From Istiophorus platypterus (Eukaryota > Chordata > Actinopteri > Istiophoriformes > Istiophoridae), in NCBI GenBank assembly GCA_016859345.1, contig CM029122.1:8573575-8637574 (forward strand): DNA of 64,000 nucleotides. The letters are read 5' to 3'. Below the pieces are notes generated by a model. That model saw only the letters and a program-made list of their open reading frames with translations, had not been told where the DNA came from and did no database searches. Below, one piece after another: positions 46,845-59,800 of this stretch; position 1 is the first letter of the stretch, and every line of letters begins with the position of its first letter. The position numbers were made by a program, and so were the translations under genes.

Positions 46845-47210
46845 TGGGCAAGTAATGATTAAGTTTCATCATTAAATAATTTGCTCAATATTTTCTCAAT
46901 TAACAATTTAGTCGTTGAAATATCATAAAAAAGTGAAAAACCAGAAGTTTCTCAGAGTCCAAGTTTACAGCTTTAAATATCTTGTTTCGTCGTTTCGTCT
47001 GAGCAACAGCACAAAACCAAAAGATGTTCAGTTTATAAAGATAAAAACAGAGAAAGGCAGAAATCTTCCTATTTGTGAGACTGAAAACAGCAGTTTTTGG
47101 CCCTTTTTTCTTTAGAAACAGCTTAAATGATTAATTCATAATCAATTTAGTTGCTGACTGTTTTCTGATAATCGATAAAGCAACTGATTGTTGCAGCACT
47201 GCAATTTTCC
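46845..47210 (+). mobile_element. Teleost dispersed repeat copy, longest in window
   Basis: Carries the fullest family body: CAGAAGTTTCTCAGAGTCCA, 'AAATATCTTGTTTCGTC', AAAAGATGTTCAGTTTATAA and the end signature 'ATAATCGATAAAGCAACTG' then TTGTTGCAGCACTG. A 66-codon frame at 46915 is part of this repeat and not a gene. Confidence 0.6.
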
Positions 47211-48838
47211 TTTTATTGATACAACAGAGCTTTAATAAATAGAATAAAAGAAGAATCCTTGGGTTTGCTGGTAGTAGGAAGTATGAATTTGTGTTTTAGG
47301 GGGTCACTAGCAATGCTACAGGTATTTATTCTGCCAATTATTGAGATTGGACTGAATCTATTTTGCAGTCTGGTACGAGGAAATAAGGCAGAGTTACACA
47401 TCATTTCAAATTTCCCAGGCTCTGCTGAGATGCCCGAGAGTTTCAGTCTGTCAAATATATATGAGCCAAAAAACTTAATCTAGATTTGGCATCATCATGT
47501 CTCAAATCAAAGGCCAACAGATGGTACTTCAGCGAAAATGTCACCACTCATTAAGAAATGACACAGCGTATACTTTGTGAAACAGAGAACCTGGTTTATT
47601 ACCATTCAACTCCATCCACCACAGATATTACAGAGCAGATTCACAAGTATTAAGCTTTTTTATATAACAGCAGCTGCTTTTTTTTTTTCCACACTCTGTT
47701 CCCCGGACCCTCCAACCCCCCCAAGTCCCGCTGCCTCCTACTAGGGAAAAGCATTTCAGGTGCACAATTTTATTTGGTGTGAAGACTGGCCCCTCAAATC
47801 GTTCAGCTGTAATCAGTCTCACTGTGAGGTTTTTTGTTTGTTTTTGTATTACTGTAGGATTTGGTACTTTTTTTTCTTCTTTCAAACAGCTGCAAATAGG
47901 ATTTTACATCCACCATCAGTCACTGCGGGTGCCAGGTTCCTCCTTCTCATTTCTAGACAACAAAAGAGATCTGACATGTAGAAGAGGGGGGAAATTAGGA
48001 CTCTCTACTGTATAAAAATGTACAGTGGCTTTATTGACATACATTCCATAGGTTAAACAGCTGCAAAATAGGAGGCACACCCAGTATTGCACTTCATTAA
48101 AATTTCTGGCTCAAAACATAACCCAGAATATCAAACAAAACTGAAGTGAAGAGTAGCAACTTCGGAATACAGCTATTTTGAATAGTATCGTTATATACAA
48201 GATTAGATAAATCGTACACTATTTTCCGCCCAAACATAATATTCTTAACAGTCTTATCCACCAACTCATCTTTTTTTTGTCCGTCAACCCATGATGCACT
48301 TGACAGTGGAGAATACTGTACAAGATTACGAAAAAGGTTTACATACAACAATATTTTAAATTTATAGTTAGGAAGCTGGAAATACGGCCTGTTCCTTTTT
48401 TCTTTTAAAACCCACGCTGATCCACAGTTGCCTTTAAGCAAATTTATTTCATATTCAATGTTTAATCTTGTATTGTTACACTTCAGGAGGTGTGCAACGT
48501 CTATAGAAGCCGAGGGAATACAACGGCCGCATGCAAACACGTCACAAGTTATTTTCTTTTTTTTTTTTTAAATCTTCTTTTTTTTTTTAAATTCTATTGT
48601 TCTTTTTTCCATTCAGGTTACTCTGAATCCAAGGGAGCCACAGTGCGTGTTCATAGCAAGAGGCCGGGATACTGATGTTGGTAGAGGAGCAGACCTGAGG
48701 ACTCTTGGCGTAGAGCAGAAACCTGTTCCAGTGTCCAGGAGACTCGACAATTGCAAGAGCCAAGCTTCACGGCTGAGCTACGGCAGCAGCCAGAAATCAC
48801 AGTAGACAAACTGGTTTTCAGTAAAAGTCTTGTGTTGT
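47211..48838 (-). other. mycbp2 3' UTR and downstream spacer
   Basis: The mycbp2 stop is at 48839-48841, so its 3' UTR runs down from there. Poly-T tracts near 48548 and 48579 and AATAAA signals on - at 48030-48035 and 47595-47600 lie in this stretch. Small frames here have no support. Confidence 0.5.
48030..48035 (-). terminator. Candidate poly(A) signal of mycbp2
   Basis: TTTATT on + is AATAAA on -, about 800 bases past the stop codon. A second candidate at 47595-47600 would give a 3' UTR of about 1.25 kb. Confidence 0.4.
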
Positions 48839-50838
48839 TTAGAAGGTGTGAGCATTCCTGCACACCCCACAACCCAAGGCGAACTCCTCCCCCGTTGGTG
48901 GATGAACCACATGCAAAGGGCACTCAGTACCCTCCAGCTGCTTGCCTTTGGGTCCTGTGACAGAAAGGACAAGAATTACATCCTGAGGACATCTCGAATC
49001 CTTTCAGTCTTGAATTGCAGTCAGTCAGTGTCTTTAAAAGACAAAAAATTCTTTCCAAGGTCTAGTTCTGTGTCTTTGTGTCTCATGCTATATGCCAAAT
49101 ATTGGTCAAATATTTATTTTTTGAGGAATTATATCAAAAACACTCCTCCAACTTCCTATTTAACATTAGTAATTTTGGTTACTTGTCTTGGGGGAACAAA
49201 CATTAATTTCTACAATCACTTGCGATTATGGACCCATCACATAGAAATGACGCTTCACAGTTAGCTGGTCGGTCGCTGTCATGAACACTTTAAAGTCTGC
49301 ATATGTGAGTAATTCAACATTTACCAGAAGAGTACAGTCAGTAGAATAATAAAGTACCTGCAGGACAATGGGGCAGTTCCTCCTTAGGGACACTGGTCAT
49401 CCTCTGGAAGTCATCATGGCAGGCATTGCAGAAGTGTGTAGTGCCAAAGCAGAAGAAAACAGCCACAGAGCAGCAGTACCGACATTTATACTCGAGGAAG
49501 TCTGTGCCATGCTTGGAGCACATCTGGTGATCGTAAAAATTAAACATTAGGAGTAGGCTCATATTTTTGTTTATGAGTACAGATGAACACCATTTCAAGG
49601 ATTAGTTTAACATTTTTATTTTTGGACAGAGCCAAGTTTGCTGTTTCCCCCTGTTTCAAGTCTTTGTGCTAAGCAAAGCTAATCGCCACTGAATCTATCT
49701 TTATATTTAGCATACAGAAATAAGAGTGGTAACAGCCTTCTCATCTATCAGGCATCATTTACCCACCTGAGCCCTGGAGACGTCTGAGCATGCTCCACAG
49801 ATCAGTTCACTGGGGTCGTAGTCGTCTCCTTGTCCTGCCTCTGCATCGCAGCGGGCCTCCCCACCAAAGTAGGCCTGAAAAAAAAAGGTCACCGTTAATT
49901 CCCTACCCTTAAACAACTATCTATTAAAATGTTTTGTATCTTAAGTTTACATGGCACCTTCTTGCACTTGTAGCAGACATAGTATGCGTATCTGTTCATG
50001 GCAAAGCCTGCAGGGTCGTTGTGGAAGCGCGCTCCTGGTGTAGTTATTGCCTCGCTCTTATGCAGACCCTCATATTCCAGCCTCATCAGTGCCTTTCTCC
50101 TCACATCCTCATAGAGCTCTTTGATAGGATCGAGCAGGTCCTTGATCACTGAGTGATTGATTTTGTTCTGGATGTAAAAAGTGAAAGAAAAACAAACAGT
50201 CCACATTCATTAAGATAGTTCGCTTGAGTTATTGTACCTGTCGACAGGCATCCAACAAAAATGTCAGCTAACAAAGAAGTCACAGTCTGCATGAGAGAGC
50301 GTCGCAGTAATCTAATCTTTTTCAACAAAGCATTTAGGCAAACTGAGCTAAATCAGCCTTAAGGCGTGGCGGAATCCGCTCTCAACCTCTTTGTTGCTAA
50401 ATTAATCTCTTAAGTCAGACAGGCTCAGGTAACGTCTCACCTTACAAATCGGACACAACATGAACCCAAACGTGATTCGGGGCCCGAGCCAGCGATTTTC
50501 AAGAACACGACGAGTGCACTGCAGGTGGAACACATGAGTGCAGTCCAGCTGCGGACAGAACAAAAGAGTCAATCATTGAATGAGAACAAATTTTAATCCA
50601 GACGTAAAAATCTCACGCCAAAATGACATACAGTCGTATTTAGAGCTACCTGTACTGCAGGCGCAGCAGAGAGGGCTTCTGTGAAGCAGATCATACACAT
50701 GTCATCGGCATCCTGTTTCAGGCAGCCAGTGCTCTTGTCACAGCCGTGCAGGCACGGGAGACAGGTCTCTTCATTCTTAACCCCTCCACAGGGGTGTCCA
50801 CAAGGGTGAGTCTTACTGCAAGCCAGTTTTGCATACTC
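48839..50838 (-). other. RING-Cys-relay catalytic module of mycbp2
   Basis: Six exons encode CMIC...DCTHVFHLQC...CPIC (RING-H2) and the tandem-cysteine domain. MYCBP2 passes ubiquitin from one cysteine to a second and then to threonine. Human residues C4520, E4534, C4572 and H4583 map here to the Cys of GEARC (49848-49850), the Glu of SELIC (49806-49808), the Cys of FFCFG (49449-49451) and the His of NACH (49416-49418). The spacings of 14, 38 and 11 residues agree exactly with the human numbering, so the relay is intact. Confidence 0.85.
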
Positions 50839-53800
50839 CTAAGGGAGAACACATGAAAGAAACCAGTGAGGCTTAAGCAATAAAAACAACAAGTTAATTT
50901 CATTCGAAATTAAACTGTAGGTTTAGCTTTGGTTTTTAATTTTTTTTCTTATAAAATGTACACTTTACAACAGATCTCTGCATTACCTAGTTGCGTGGGA
51001 ATTTATCCACCTCTGAAGCAGGTGCACATCACCTCATCTATTATTTGTAACACCGACCACAGAGCTGTATTTTTGCGGCAGTTCTATTAGTGTGCTTATC
51101 AAGTATTATAATAATTCTTTATCAATCTTATCTCAAGAAAAATATTCTTGTCACTTAACACCAATATCCATGTCCCTATTTTGACTCAAGCACAGTGTTT
51201 TAGCCAAACAGGTCTAAGTCACTTTTCCATCTTCATGAAATTTAATTATAATTAATTAATTTACATGTAATTTTTTTTAAATGAAGAAATAGAAGATGCT
51301 TTTTTTTAAAAGAATGGATGGACTGCTCTATCGAAACAACGGTTTTAATTTATACTACAACGATTACCAGAAAGACATCCAGATAGTAAGTGGGTAAGTT
51401 TTAATGATTATAGTTGACTTTAAGTACCTGGCAGTCAGGGTCTGAGCAGACACTGCCCACTGCAGACAGCTCGGTGCCATTTCTTGTTCCACAGAACCTG
51501 CAGGCATCGGAGCTACTGGAGGCTGGTTTACCTAAAGAAATATCAAGATTTTTCAGACCATATATTTAAGGAAGGCATGAGGAAATTCTGGAGATAAAAA
51601 GGTTTGAAACTAACAATTTTTTAACATAATGACACACTTCAAGTGCATTTTTCAATAACATAATAGCAACACCAAGTAAAAGTCATGGAGAAACACTAAC
51701 ATTCTCTGTTTCTGTGTTACCTGTGTGCTCTCTGAACTCCACCATAGCTTTCATAGTTTTTGAGTCGGCAAGAGCCATGAGCCAGAAGAGCTTGGTCCTC
51801 CCACAGCCTTCATGGAGATCCACCTTTATGGCCTCCTCCTCCTCCTTGAACACCTGAGAGTAGTCATTAAAATTAAGGTTTAACACCAGCTCAGTCTACT
51901 CTACTCACATTCCCTCTATGGATTGTTTCGCATGATTCATATTCAGGTCAAAACCAAAACTGACCTGTCTCTGGTGAGAGCGTGTGCGTCGGTGCAGGTG
52001 GAGGAAGCGGTCGCAGTCAGTGCAGAGATTGCCGCACATGTTGCACAGTATGATGGCCGCTGTCTCACCGTCGTCATGGTTATCACACATGGGCTATGTA
52101 AAGAAAAGGTGGATGGGAATCAGTTATTCTTTTGATTATCTTTCAATTGTTTTCATAGAGTTCAGCTAGCGCCTTTTATGTTATTCTCACCATCTGCTTC
52201 TGCTGTCCATCTTTGCCCATCCAGCGACCAGACGACAACCTGTCAACATGGTCCTGGTCTAGCACACACAGTGACGCTAAGGCCAGCCATAGCTATGAGG
52301 CAGAACAGGTATAATTAATATCAATATTTCATTACTTAATACCCTGTGTTTTAAAACATAGATATATGCTCTCTTATGATGAACTATTTATCCTCACCCT
52401 TGTGGTGGCGATACAGCGAACAGGGGACCGATGCTCCTCCTCCATTTTAGTCAGGGCTATGATGGTCTCAGCTATTGCATTTTTGGTGACTCTGGACCAA
52501 GCATCAGAAAGGTGGCCCTAAAAATAGCACAACTGTCTTCTAAGTACTTTTTTTCAGTGCAACAGAGTTCACAAAATACAAAAACTACGGCTAAAATGAT
52601 GAATGTGGTTTCATGTTACATGAGAGCTGTAGGCAGATAAAAGGAGGGATCAAAAAGCTTCAGCAACTTACAGCTGCCATGTCTTTAACCAGCTTTATGA
52701 TGATCTCTGCAATTTGAGGAGGAGTGGAGCCTTTCATCCACCAGTGGCTTTCCCCTCTGCGGATATAGCTGAACAGAGCAGGAAGGGGGAAAATGCATAA
52801 AAATCTAACCAACCCCCCTATATAAAGCTAAAGAAGACAAACCGAGTGACTTTATGACTTTTATGGCTCTCATAAATCACACACTTTTTAGCATCCCAAT
52901 AGGCCCAGAAGAAACTCACCTGGAATTGAAGATCATGGGCAGTGTGACAGTGGTGACCCCTTTTCCAGCAGCCATGCCCGCTGTGCCGGAAATGGTGGTG
53001 CCTTTGGCTTTCAGCTGCACAGTGAGGGCTTTTGCGATGCAGCCCAGGAACATGTCAAGGATGCCGAGCTTGTTCCAGTCACCCTTCTCTGTGGAGTGGA
53101 TGATATCGCTGATGTCTGCTGGTGGCAGAGCCTTCACGCCAATGATGCTGGCGAGTCGCACCGGTGTCACCTCTGGGAGGACACGTCTGAGCAAAGATGT
53201 CACCTGAGAAGAGGCGAGATCAGAAAGCAAACAATAACTTTTAATATGTATAGTGTCACAAGGTATTTACCTAAACATGTGCAAACTGAAAATATCCTAC
53301 ATTATTTGAAAGTATTTGTTATGCCTACACACCACAACTTCAAATTTATTTAAATGGACAAAGTTTTGATCTTAGCCGGCTCTTCCCCAAAGATCAAATC
53401 TGTGTAGCATAGCATGTTAAAGGTACCCTGTAGAGCTTTTGACCACTGGGAGCACTAAGGAGCAATATTTTAATGAGTGGGTCCCTGTTTTGTGTGTGTC
53501 TGGAGTGCATTAAGACATGATACATATTCCTGCTGCCAGTATCATGCTGTTCCACTCATTGACAGTTGGTGGCAGTAATGTGCCAAGAAACAGCAACAGG
53601 CCAGGAACTGCAGGTAATAAGAGCATAGACTTAATTTGTTTACAAGAAAACTCCACAGGGTCCCTTTCAACACTAAACTGCCCATGAATAACATCTAGTT
53701 GTTTGTGTGTGTGTGTGTGTGTCCTCGCCCACCTGTCTCTGTACTCGTGGGGAAGCCGTGTGCAGCAGAGAAAAAAGGTCTTGCATGAGCGTCAGCTGCT

Positions 53801-56800
53801 GAGCGAGGTACTGGCGTCCCACGTTGGAGCCACTCAGAGCCAGGACCATAGACAGGAGCTCAAAACAGTAGGCGTCTGAGGAGGCGTCATCGTCACTGGG
53901 CTGGGAATTGGCGTTCTCTTTGCTGGAGATGGCGTGCTCCCACTCCTCCCTCACACGTGTGGCTTCCATACGGATGGCCTGGACGATGTGGGCGCAAACC
54001 TGGAATTGAGTACGCATGTTAGGTTAGAGGGCTGAGATTATAATAATTCCTCCTGTTGAATGGTCAGAGGAACTGATTAACTACCTGTTTCTGCAGGTTA
54101 GTCAGTTTGCTCCTGCTGAAAATGATTCCCACCATGTGCTCTTTAAGATCTGCATCAGATGGTGCCTGTTCACAAAAATACAATGATAGTTAAACCTTAG
54201 GTAAGCTTTCTCAAAATATGTAAATCAGTTAAACAGTTCAGTTAAGTTATCAGAGTGTAGACCTTGTCTTCTCCCTCTGGTGATGAAAGCAGGTTTTTCT
54301 CCTCCTGTTCTGGAGTTGGCTCTGCATCTCCACAGATTAGTTTTCCAAAGACCTAAATGTACATAATAAAGTAGTAAAGTTTTACAAACAACTCCAGTTA
54401 TTTGCACCAAAAATGGAGTATTTGCAAAATGTTAAGGTTTCAAACAGCAGGGACAGTACTGCAATAGAAAAATAACTTGTCAGGCATATGGCCTAAGCAG
54501 TTAAGACAGACCTGTGAGGTGATGAGGCGGAAAACTCTGAGGGTCTCAGCCTCGCAGTTCTTCTGCTGGGCCATGCTGGCTGAGATCTGTCCAGGAATCT
54601 TGATGCTCTCGCCCTCTTTCCATCCGAGGACTTTCACCTGTCGCACCCTCAGGGTGTTTTCAGGACCTTTCAGTTCAACTTTGATCACGTGATGATCCCC
54701 CCCAGGAAGCTCACTAGTGACCCAGCCCATGTGACGTGAGTCGAGGTCAACCTGGGATGAAAAGGCATAGGGGTGTTCATAGAGCTCCGCAACATGTAGC
54801 AATTTTGCCGCAGTGCACTTATCAACAATCCTCTAATTTAATGCTCCAGTGTTTCCACATTCGTTAATACCAAGGGAGTCAATATAATTTTCAAGACAGA
54901 AAAAGTAAGTGACCAATATACATAGCTGTGTATAGCACAGTCTTTGTTTTTAAGAGTATTAATGTGAGTCATACAGACTCACAGACTTTAATCAGACTCT
55001 TTAAACTTTAACAGTATTCATTAAAGGAAAAATTATAGTGTCTCTACTCAATTTAGAGATTTTCAGCTCCATTGCTTTGAAGCCATAGAAACTGACGATA
55101 CCTGTTTAATTCTGCAGAGATCCTCTATTGCTTTTCCACACAGGAATGTCACTGATGTGACTTTGTTCTGTGGAGGAGAAAAATAAATTCACCGAAAGCA
55201 ACAAGAAATCCAATATAAATATATTGTCATCATCAATTCCACTGTGGCCACAATTCTGGATTTATACTATGAGAAGTGTTTTTTGTTTTGTTTTGTTTTT
55301 TTATTCCCCATCAATTCCATGTCCCCTACCCCGATGTCTCTTGAATTGTCCACATGAACGGACACATTGGAGGCGTTTATGCCTTTCACACAGCTGATTG
55401 TGATGCTCTTGGTTTTGTTCTTGTCTTCGTCTCCAGATTCCCAGAAGGTCTCTGTGGAGCCATCTGTTAGGCTGCCAATCATAGCAGGACGACTGGACGT
55501 CTTGATGTCCACTACACTGGTCAGGTCCTTCAGACAGGTCACCAGGCAGAGATCCTATTACCACACAGAGTTAAAATTGGCATCAGTTAGGCGCTTGACT
55601 GATTCATATCCAGAGGATGTTAACTGTTGGTTCAATTTGTCTCGAACAACTGATGACACAATGTGTAATTAAGTAAATAAGTAAGGAAGTGGTTTCTTGC
55701 CTGGCTCATTGCTTCGTAGCCTGACTGCACACTGATGTTGAAGCTCTCCTCGCTGTCTCCATCATCCGACTTGGACAAAATATTGTTGATGTGATGGAAA
55801 ACGTTGCTCTGGTGGAGGAACTGGTGGTCCGACTGTTTGAACTTGAGGCTCCAACACCTTAAAGAACGAATCATAAACATTTACGTTCCTATACAATGTG
55901 AATTAAACTTAGAAATACAAAAAATACAAAGGAGGTAGTGACTGTTACAATTGTGAAGCAATTTGTTGCTAGTAAACTGGCATATTTCAGGGTAGAAATT
56001 CTACCTCAGTGCCATCTGCTGAAGTGAACTGCCACTCGGAAGTGACATCATGAGGTCAGAGATGGTCTGAAGGAGGCGGTGGAAAGTGTGAGGGAGAGGA
56101 TGAGCTGCCTCTCCGGCGATAACAATATCTGACAGAGGGTGTTCACAAACACCAAGGTCTCTTTCCTGTAGGACACAGAGAGGAGATATTCATAAATAAC
56201 ATTGAGGACAACTGGAAGACATTGGAGATTTCAAAAATAATGAAAGAACAAAGCAAAAAAATAATCCAGCATGCAACTCATTTAACACTTATCACCTGTT
56301 CAACAATTTCTTTGTTCCCCTTGTTCTCATCATCTTCCTCATCCTCTGGTTCAAAGGGTGACGGGGTGAGAGATGCTACAAAATGCCAAAGGATGTCGTG
56401 CAGAGAGGTGGTTTGGATCACATTGCATAGCAGCCAGTTGAATGCCTGACAGGGATAACAAGAGTAAATCACACTAAGTAGTCTTATGATTACACAAAGA
56501 CAACAGTGGAGTCAAATTAAAATATATTAGCTAATTTAGAACACAACACTAATTGATTCACTCATAATATCTAGCCAACTAGTTGCCCATAACCCTCACT
56601 CACTGCTGTACAATGAGTAATAGATAAAGCACCATTAAGATCTGAGATTGAGACAGATATCGCAGCCCAGAGAGATGTACCTCCATGGCAAACACTCTGC
56701 AGGCAGACTTCCTCAGTGCATGCTTCATGGCCACCTCCAGGCCCTCCAGATCATGGTGCTGGATAACAAAAGCCAAGACAGGCCACTGGAAGTTCCTCTC

Positions 56801-59800
56801 CCCCTTGCTGAGGGAGCCGTGGGCTGAGATCAGCCGAGAGAGCTCTGGAGACGGGTGCCTCAACAGGGAAGAGCCCACCTCTGAATGAGGGACAGAGCAA
56901 GTCAGTGCAACAGACTGTGACTCATTTAAACATCCAGTATTCGCTACTCATTTTCAAAAGTTATATGTGATTACCTGCATCCCCACTATGGACCCTGCGC
57001 CTGGGCACGGCTTTGACCCGGGCTGGAGAAGGTGAGTGTTGCTTGTCATACTCTGAGGCTACGACTGAGTAAGATCTCTGAAACACTGTACGCTTGGCCG
57101 TGTCGCTGTCTGTGATTGGACTGGTCTCAAGACTAAAAGAGAGCCCATAAGGACAAACACAGATACATACTGTTTAACCTCATATAAGGGAAAAAAAAAA
57201 GAAAAAAAGCCTTTCAGACTTTTAACATAGTACTTGATTAGGTCTGTTTTTCTGGAGAAAATGTGTTTGTCTGACGAAACAATGGGTGCTACTCTTAAGC
57301 AACTCTTGAGGGTGCAAGGAAGGGATGGATGGACATGTAGATGTGAATTGATTTTGGGAGTAATTTAATGCATATGACCGTGGTCATAATAACAAAGCAT
57401 CGATTAAGGTACCTTTTTTCAAATACGCAAGTGTGTTTGCTGTCAAAATAAAGCGTGCAGGGAGAGAGGGGGAGGCTGGGAGGTTGGTGTATATCTGAAT
57501 GAAAAAAATGGCATCATCTGGGCCATTATTCCAGGGAAATAAGTTCTATTGAATATTCAGGATGTATGTTTATTTAGTCCACAAAGAGTAGAAGGTGGTG
57601 ACATGAGAAACTTGGCAAGTAACGGCAGGAAATTTACTTATTTTGTAGGCACACTAATGACGGAGAGTGGAAGTAATTAGGGAAATAGCACGAGTAAGAT
57701 GTTCTACCTGGGGGGCATTGATTTCATGTTGCTCTCAGGTTCCTCAAACACATTGGGGCAAGCATCTGGAGTGACTGAAATGTAGGGAGCAGGAACAGAT
57801 GTGGAGCGCAAATACCTCATCTCATCTTGGAAGAGGTTATCATCTTGGTAGGCTCCAAAGTTCTCAGTGTGTTGTCTGGGGAGTGAGAGGAGAGCGAAAG
57901 CGCCTCAAATCATTACGCAAACACAAAGTATTGTAAATTTTCCTTATCCATAAAAGGCAACCTATCATTAACTTAGCTGTTAGTTACCTAGCTAGTGTCT
58001 GTAGGTAGAGACAGCCCATCTTATTGGGGAGTTCGTCTGACACGCCCTCCTTGAGGCTGGGAAGCAGCTGGGAATGCAGGGGCCGGGGAGGGTGATGGCA
58101 CAGCATGCTGGGCTCGGCAGCACTGCTAAGGGACAGCAGGAACAAAGCATTTGCCCGAATCACCTGGTGGGCCTCCATTGTGGGCAGCGCCCTCGGGGTC
58201 TTCACCTGCAGAGGTTTCTTCCTTGACTGCTTCACCTGGCATAAACCATGCAGATTGAGTTTGGTTCAAGTATTCAGTATGATGTAAAAAAAAAAAAAAA
58301 AAAAAAAAAGAAAGAAAGAAAAAAGAAAACTGACGGTGTTTCAGTAAAAGAAGGCCACAGATTTAAGTGCTAATATCTTGCAGCAGCAGTAGGGTACCTT
58401 TTCCCTGGCAGCAGTTTGTTTCTCTCTGAGGTATTTCTCACGACAGCGATCACAGACCAGGTACCAGGTGCTGCCACCTATGCCTCCATCTCCACAGTTC
58501 CCCGCCCAACCTCCACAGAAGTGGCCAATACTGTTGTAGCCCTGGCCTCCGGCGTAGCGTCCACACCCTGCCACAGACAAACAAAAGGAGGGATATTAAA
58601 AGTATAGAACATATTTTGAAGTTATGTCACTTTAATCACATTTGCATGACATAGTAAAAGACTATTTGAATGACTAAGGTACCATAAAACTCTGAACAAG
58701 ACTTCCTGAATTCTTACCTGGATGAGCCTGTCTCATATGGTAAGTGACAGGGTAAGGGTGAGATTCCCCACACAGCTCACAGATAGTGTCTTTCTCTGGT
58801 CCACCCATGGCAAGCTGCGCCATCTCTCCAAACAGATTCCCTCTTGGACGCACCTCTGCCTTCTCCCTTTTCTTCTTCTCTTTCTTTGCCTTTTTACTGT
58901 CTTTCTCATGTTCCTTCTTTTTGAGGATAGCACTGGACCCCGGGCTGGGGAAGATCATGTTCTGAGTTGCGGCCTTGATGGTCGCCATTGATATATCCTC
59001 CCAGAATGCCACTAAATGCTGTAATGTTAACGGTAAGATTGACTTTGCCCTCATGGAGGGATGGGAAGTCATGTCATAGGAAATAGCCTCTCCTTTCCCA
59101 TCTTCACACTTCTCTGGCAAAGGAGGCTCCTTCAACATGGACAGTACCTTGTTTTTGTTGATGCTGCCCATTTTAGAGATGTCTGGGCCATGTGGAGCAA
59201 TGTTAAACATGTTAAGTGCAGAGGAAATCTCTAAAGAGTGCCGGTTCTTTAACTTACTCTCCTTCTCCTCAGCACCCTGTCCTCCCAGGGAACTGCGGAT
59301 TGGGGCGTGCTCTTTGGTTAAGTCTGGGTTGAACTTGAGGAAGGAGGAGCAGGCCATGGCATCATGGACGATACCTTCATGCCAAAGGAATGCTGCGAAG
59401 ACTGCTCGTGCACATTCAGCCACAGAGGGTGACATGGCCTGTTTGGCTGGCTCTGTGATTCTCGATGTACTCTCACCTTTAAAGAGAGGCCCAGATTTGT
59501 CCTTCTTAGGTCGCGCGTGTCGACTGGAGGTTTTGCGGCTGACTTTAGGTGAGGAGCGGCTCTCTAGTTCCTCTTTGACTGGGGCTTTGCCAATGCTAAA
59601 GTGTACCTTACATGAACCTTCTTCAGCATTACGGACCTCCGCATTCTCATCATTTGCGTCCTCATTGGAGAGCAGAGCACTAGAGCTGCATACCTCCACT
59701 ACTTCACTGTGGAGATTCTCTTGGGTTACATGTGGAGAAGGAACACGGTTCTCCACATTACTGATCACACCTTTATTTGGATCTTTAGGGGATAGTTTGG

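Noticed and set aside
46915..47115. 66-codon + strand frame
   Set aside because: Lies wholly inside a dispersed repeat copy.
48651..48972. Two - strand frames over the mycbp2 terminal exon
   Set aside because: Both are in the wrong phase; the correct reading starts at a CAG acceptor, has no Met and ends at 48839.
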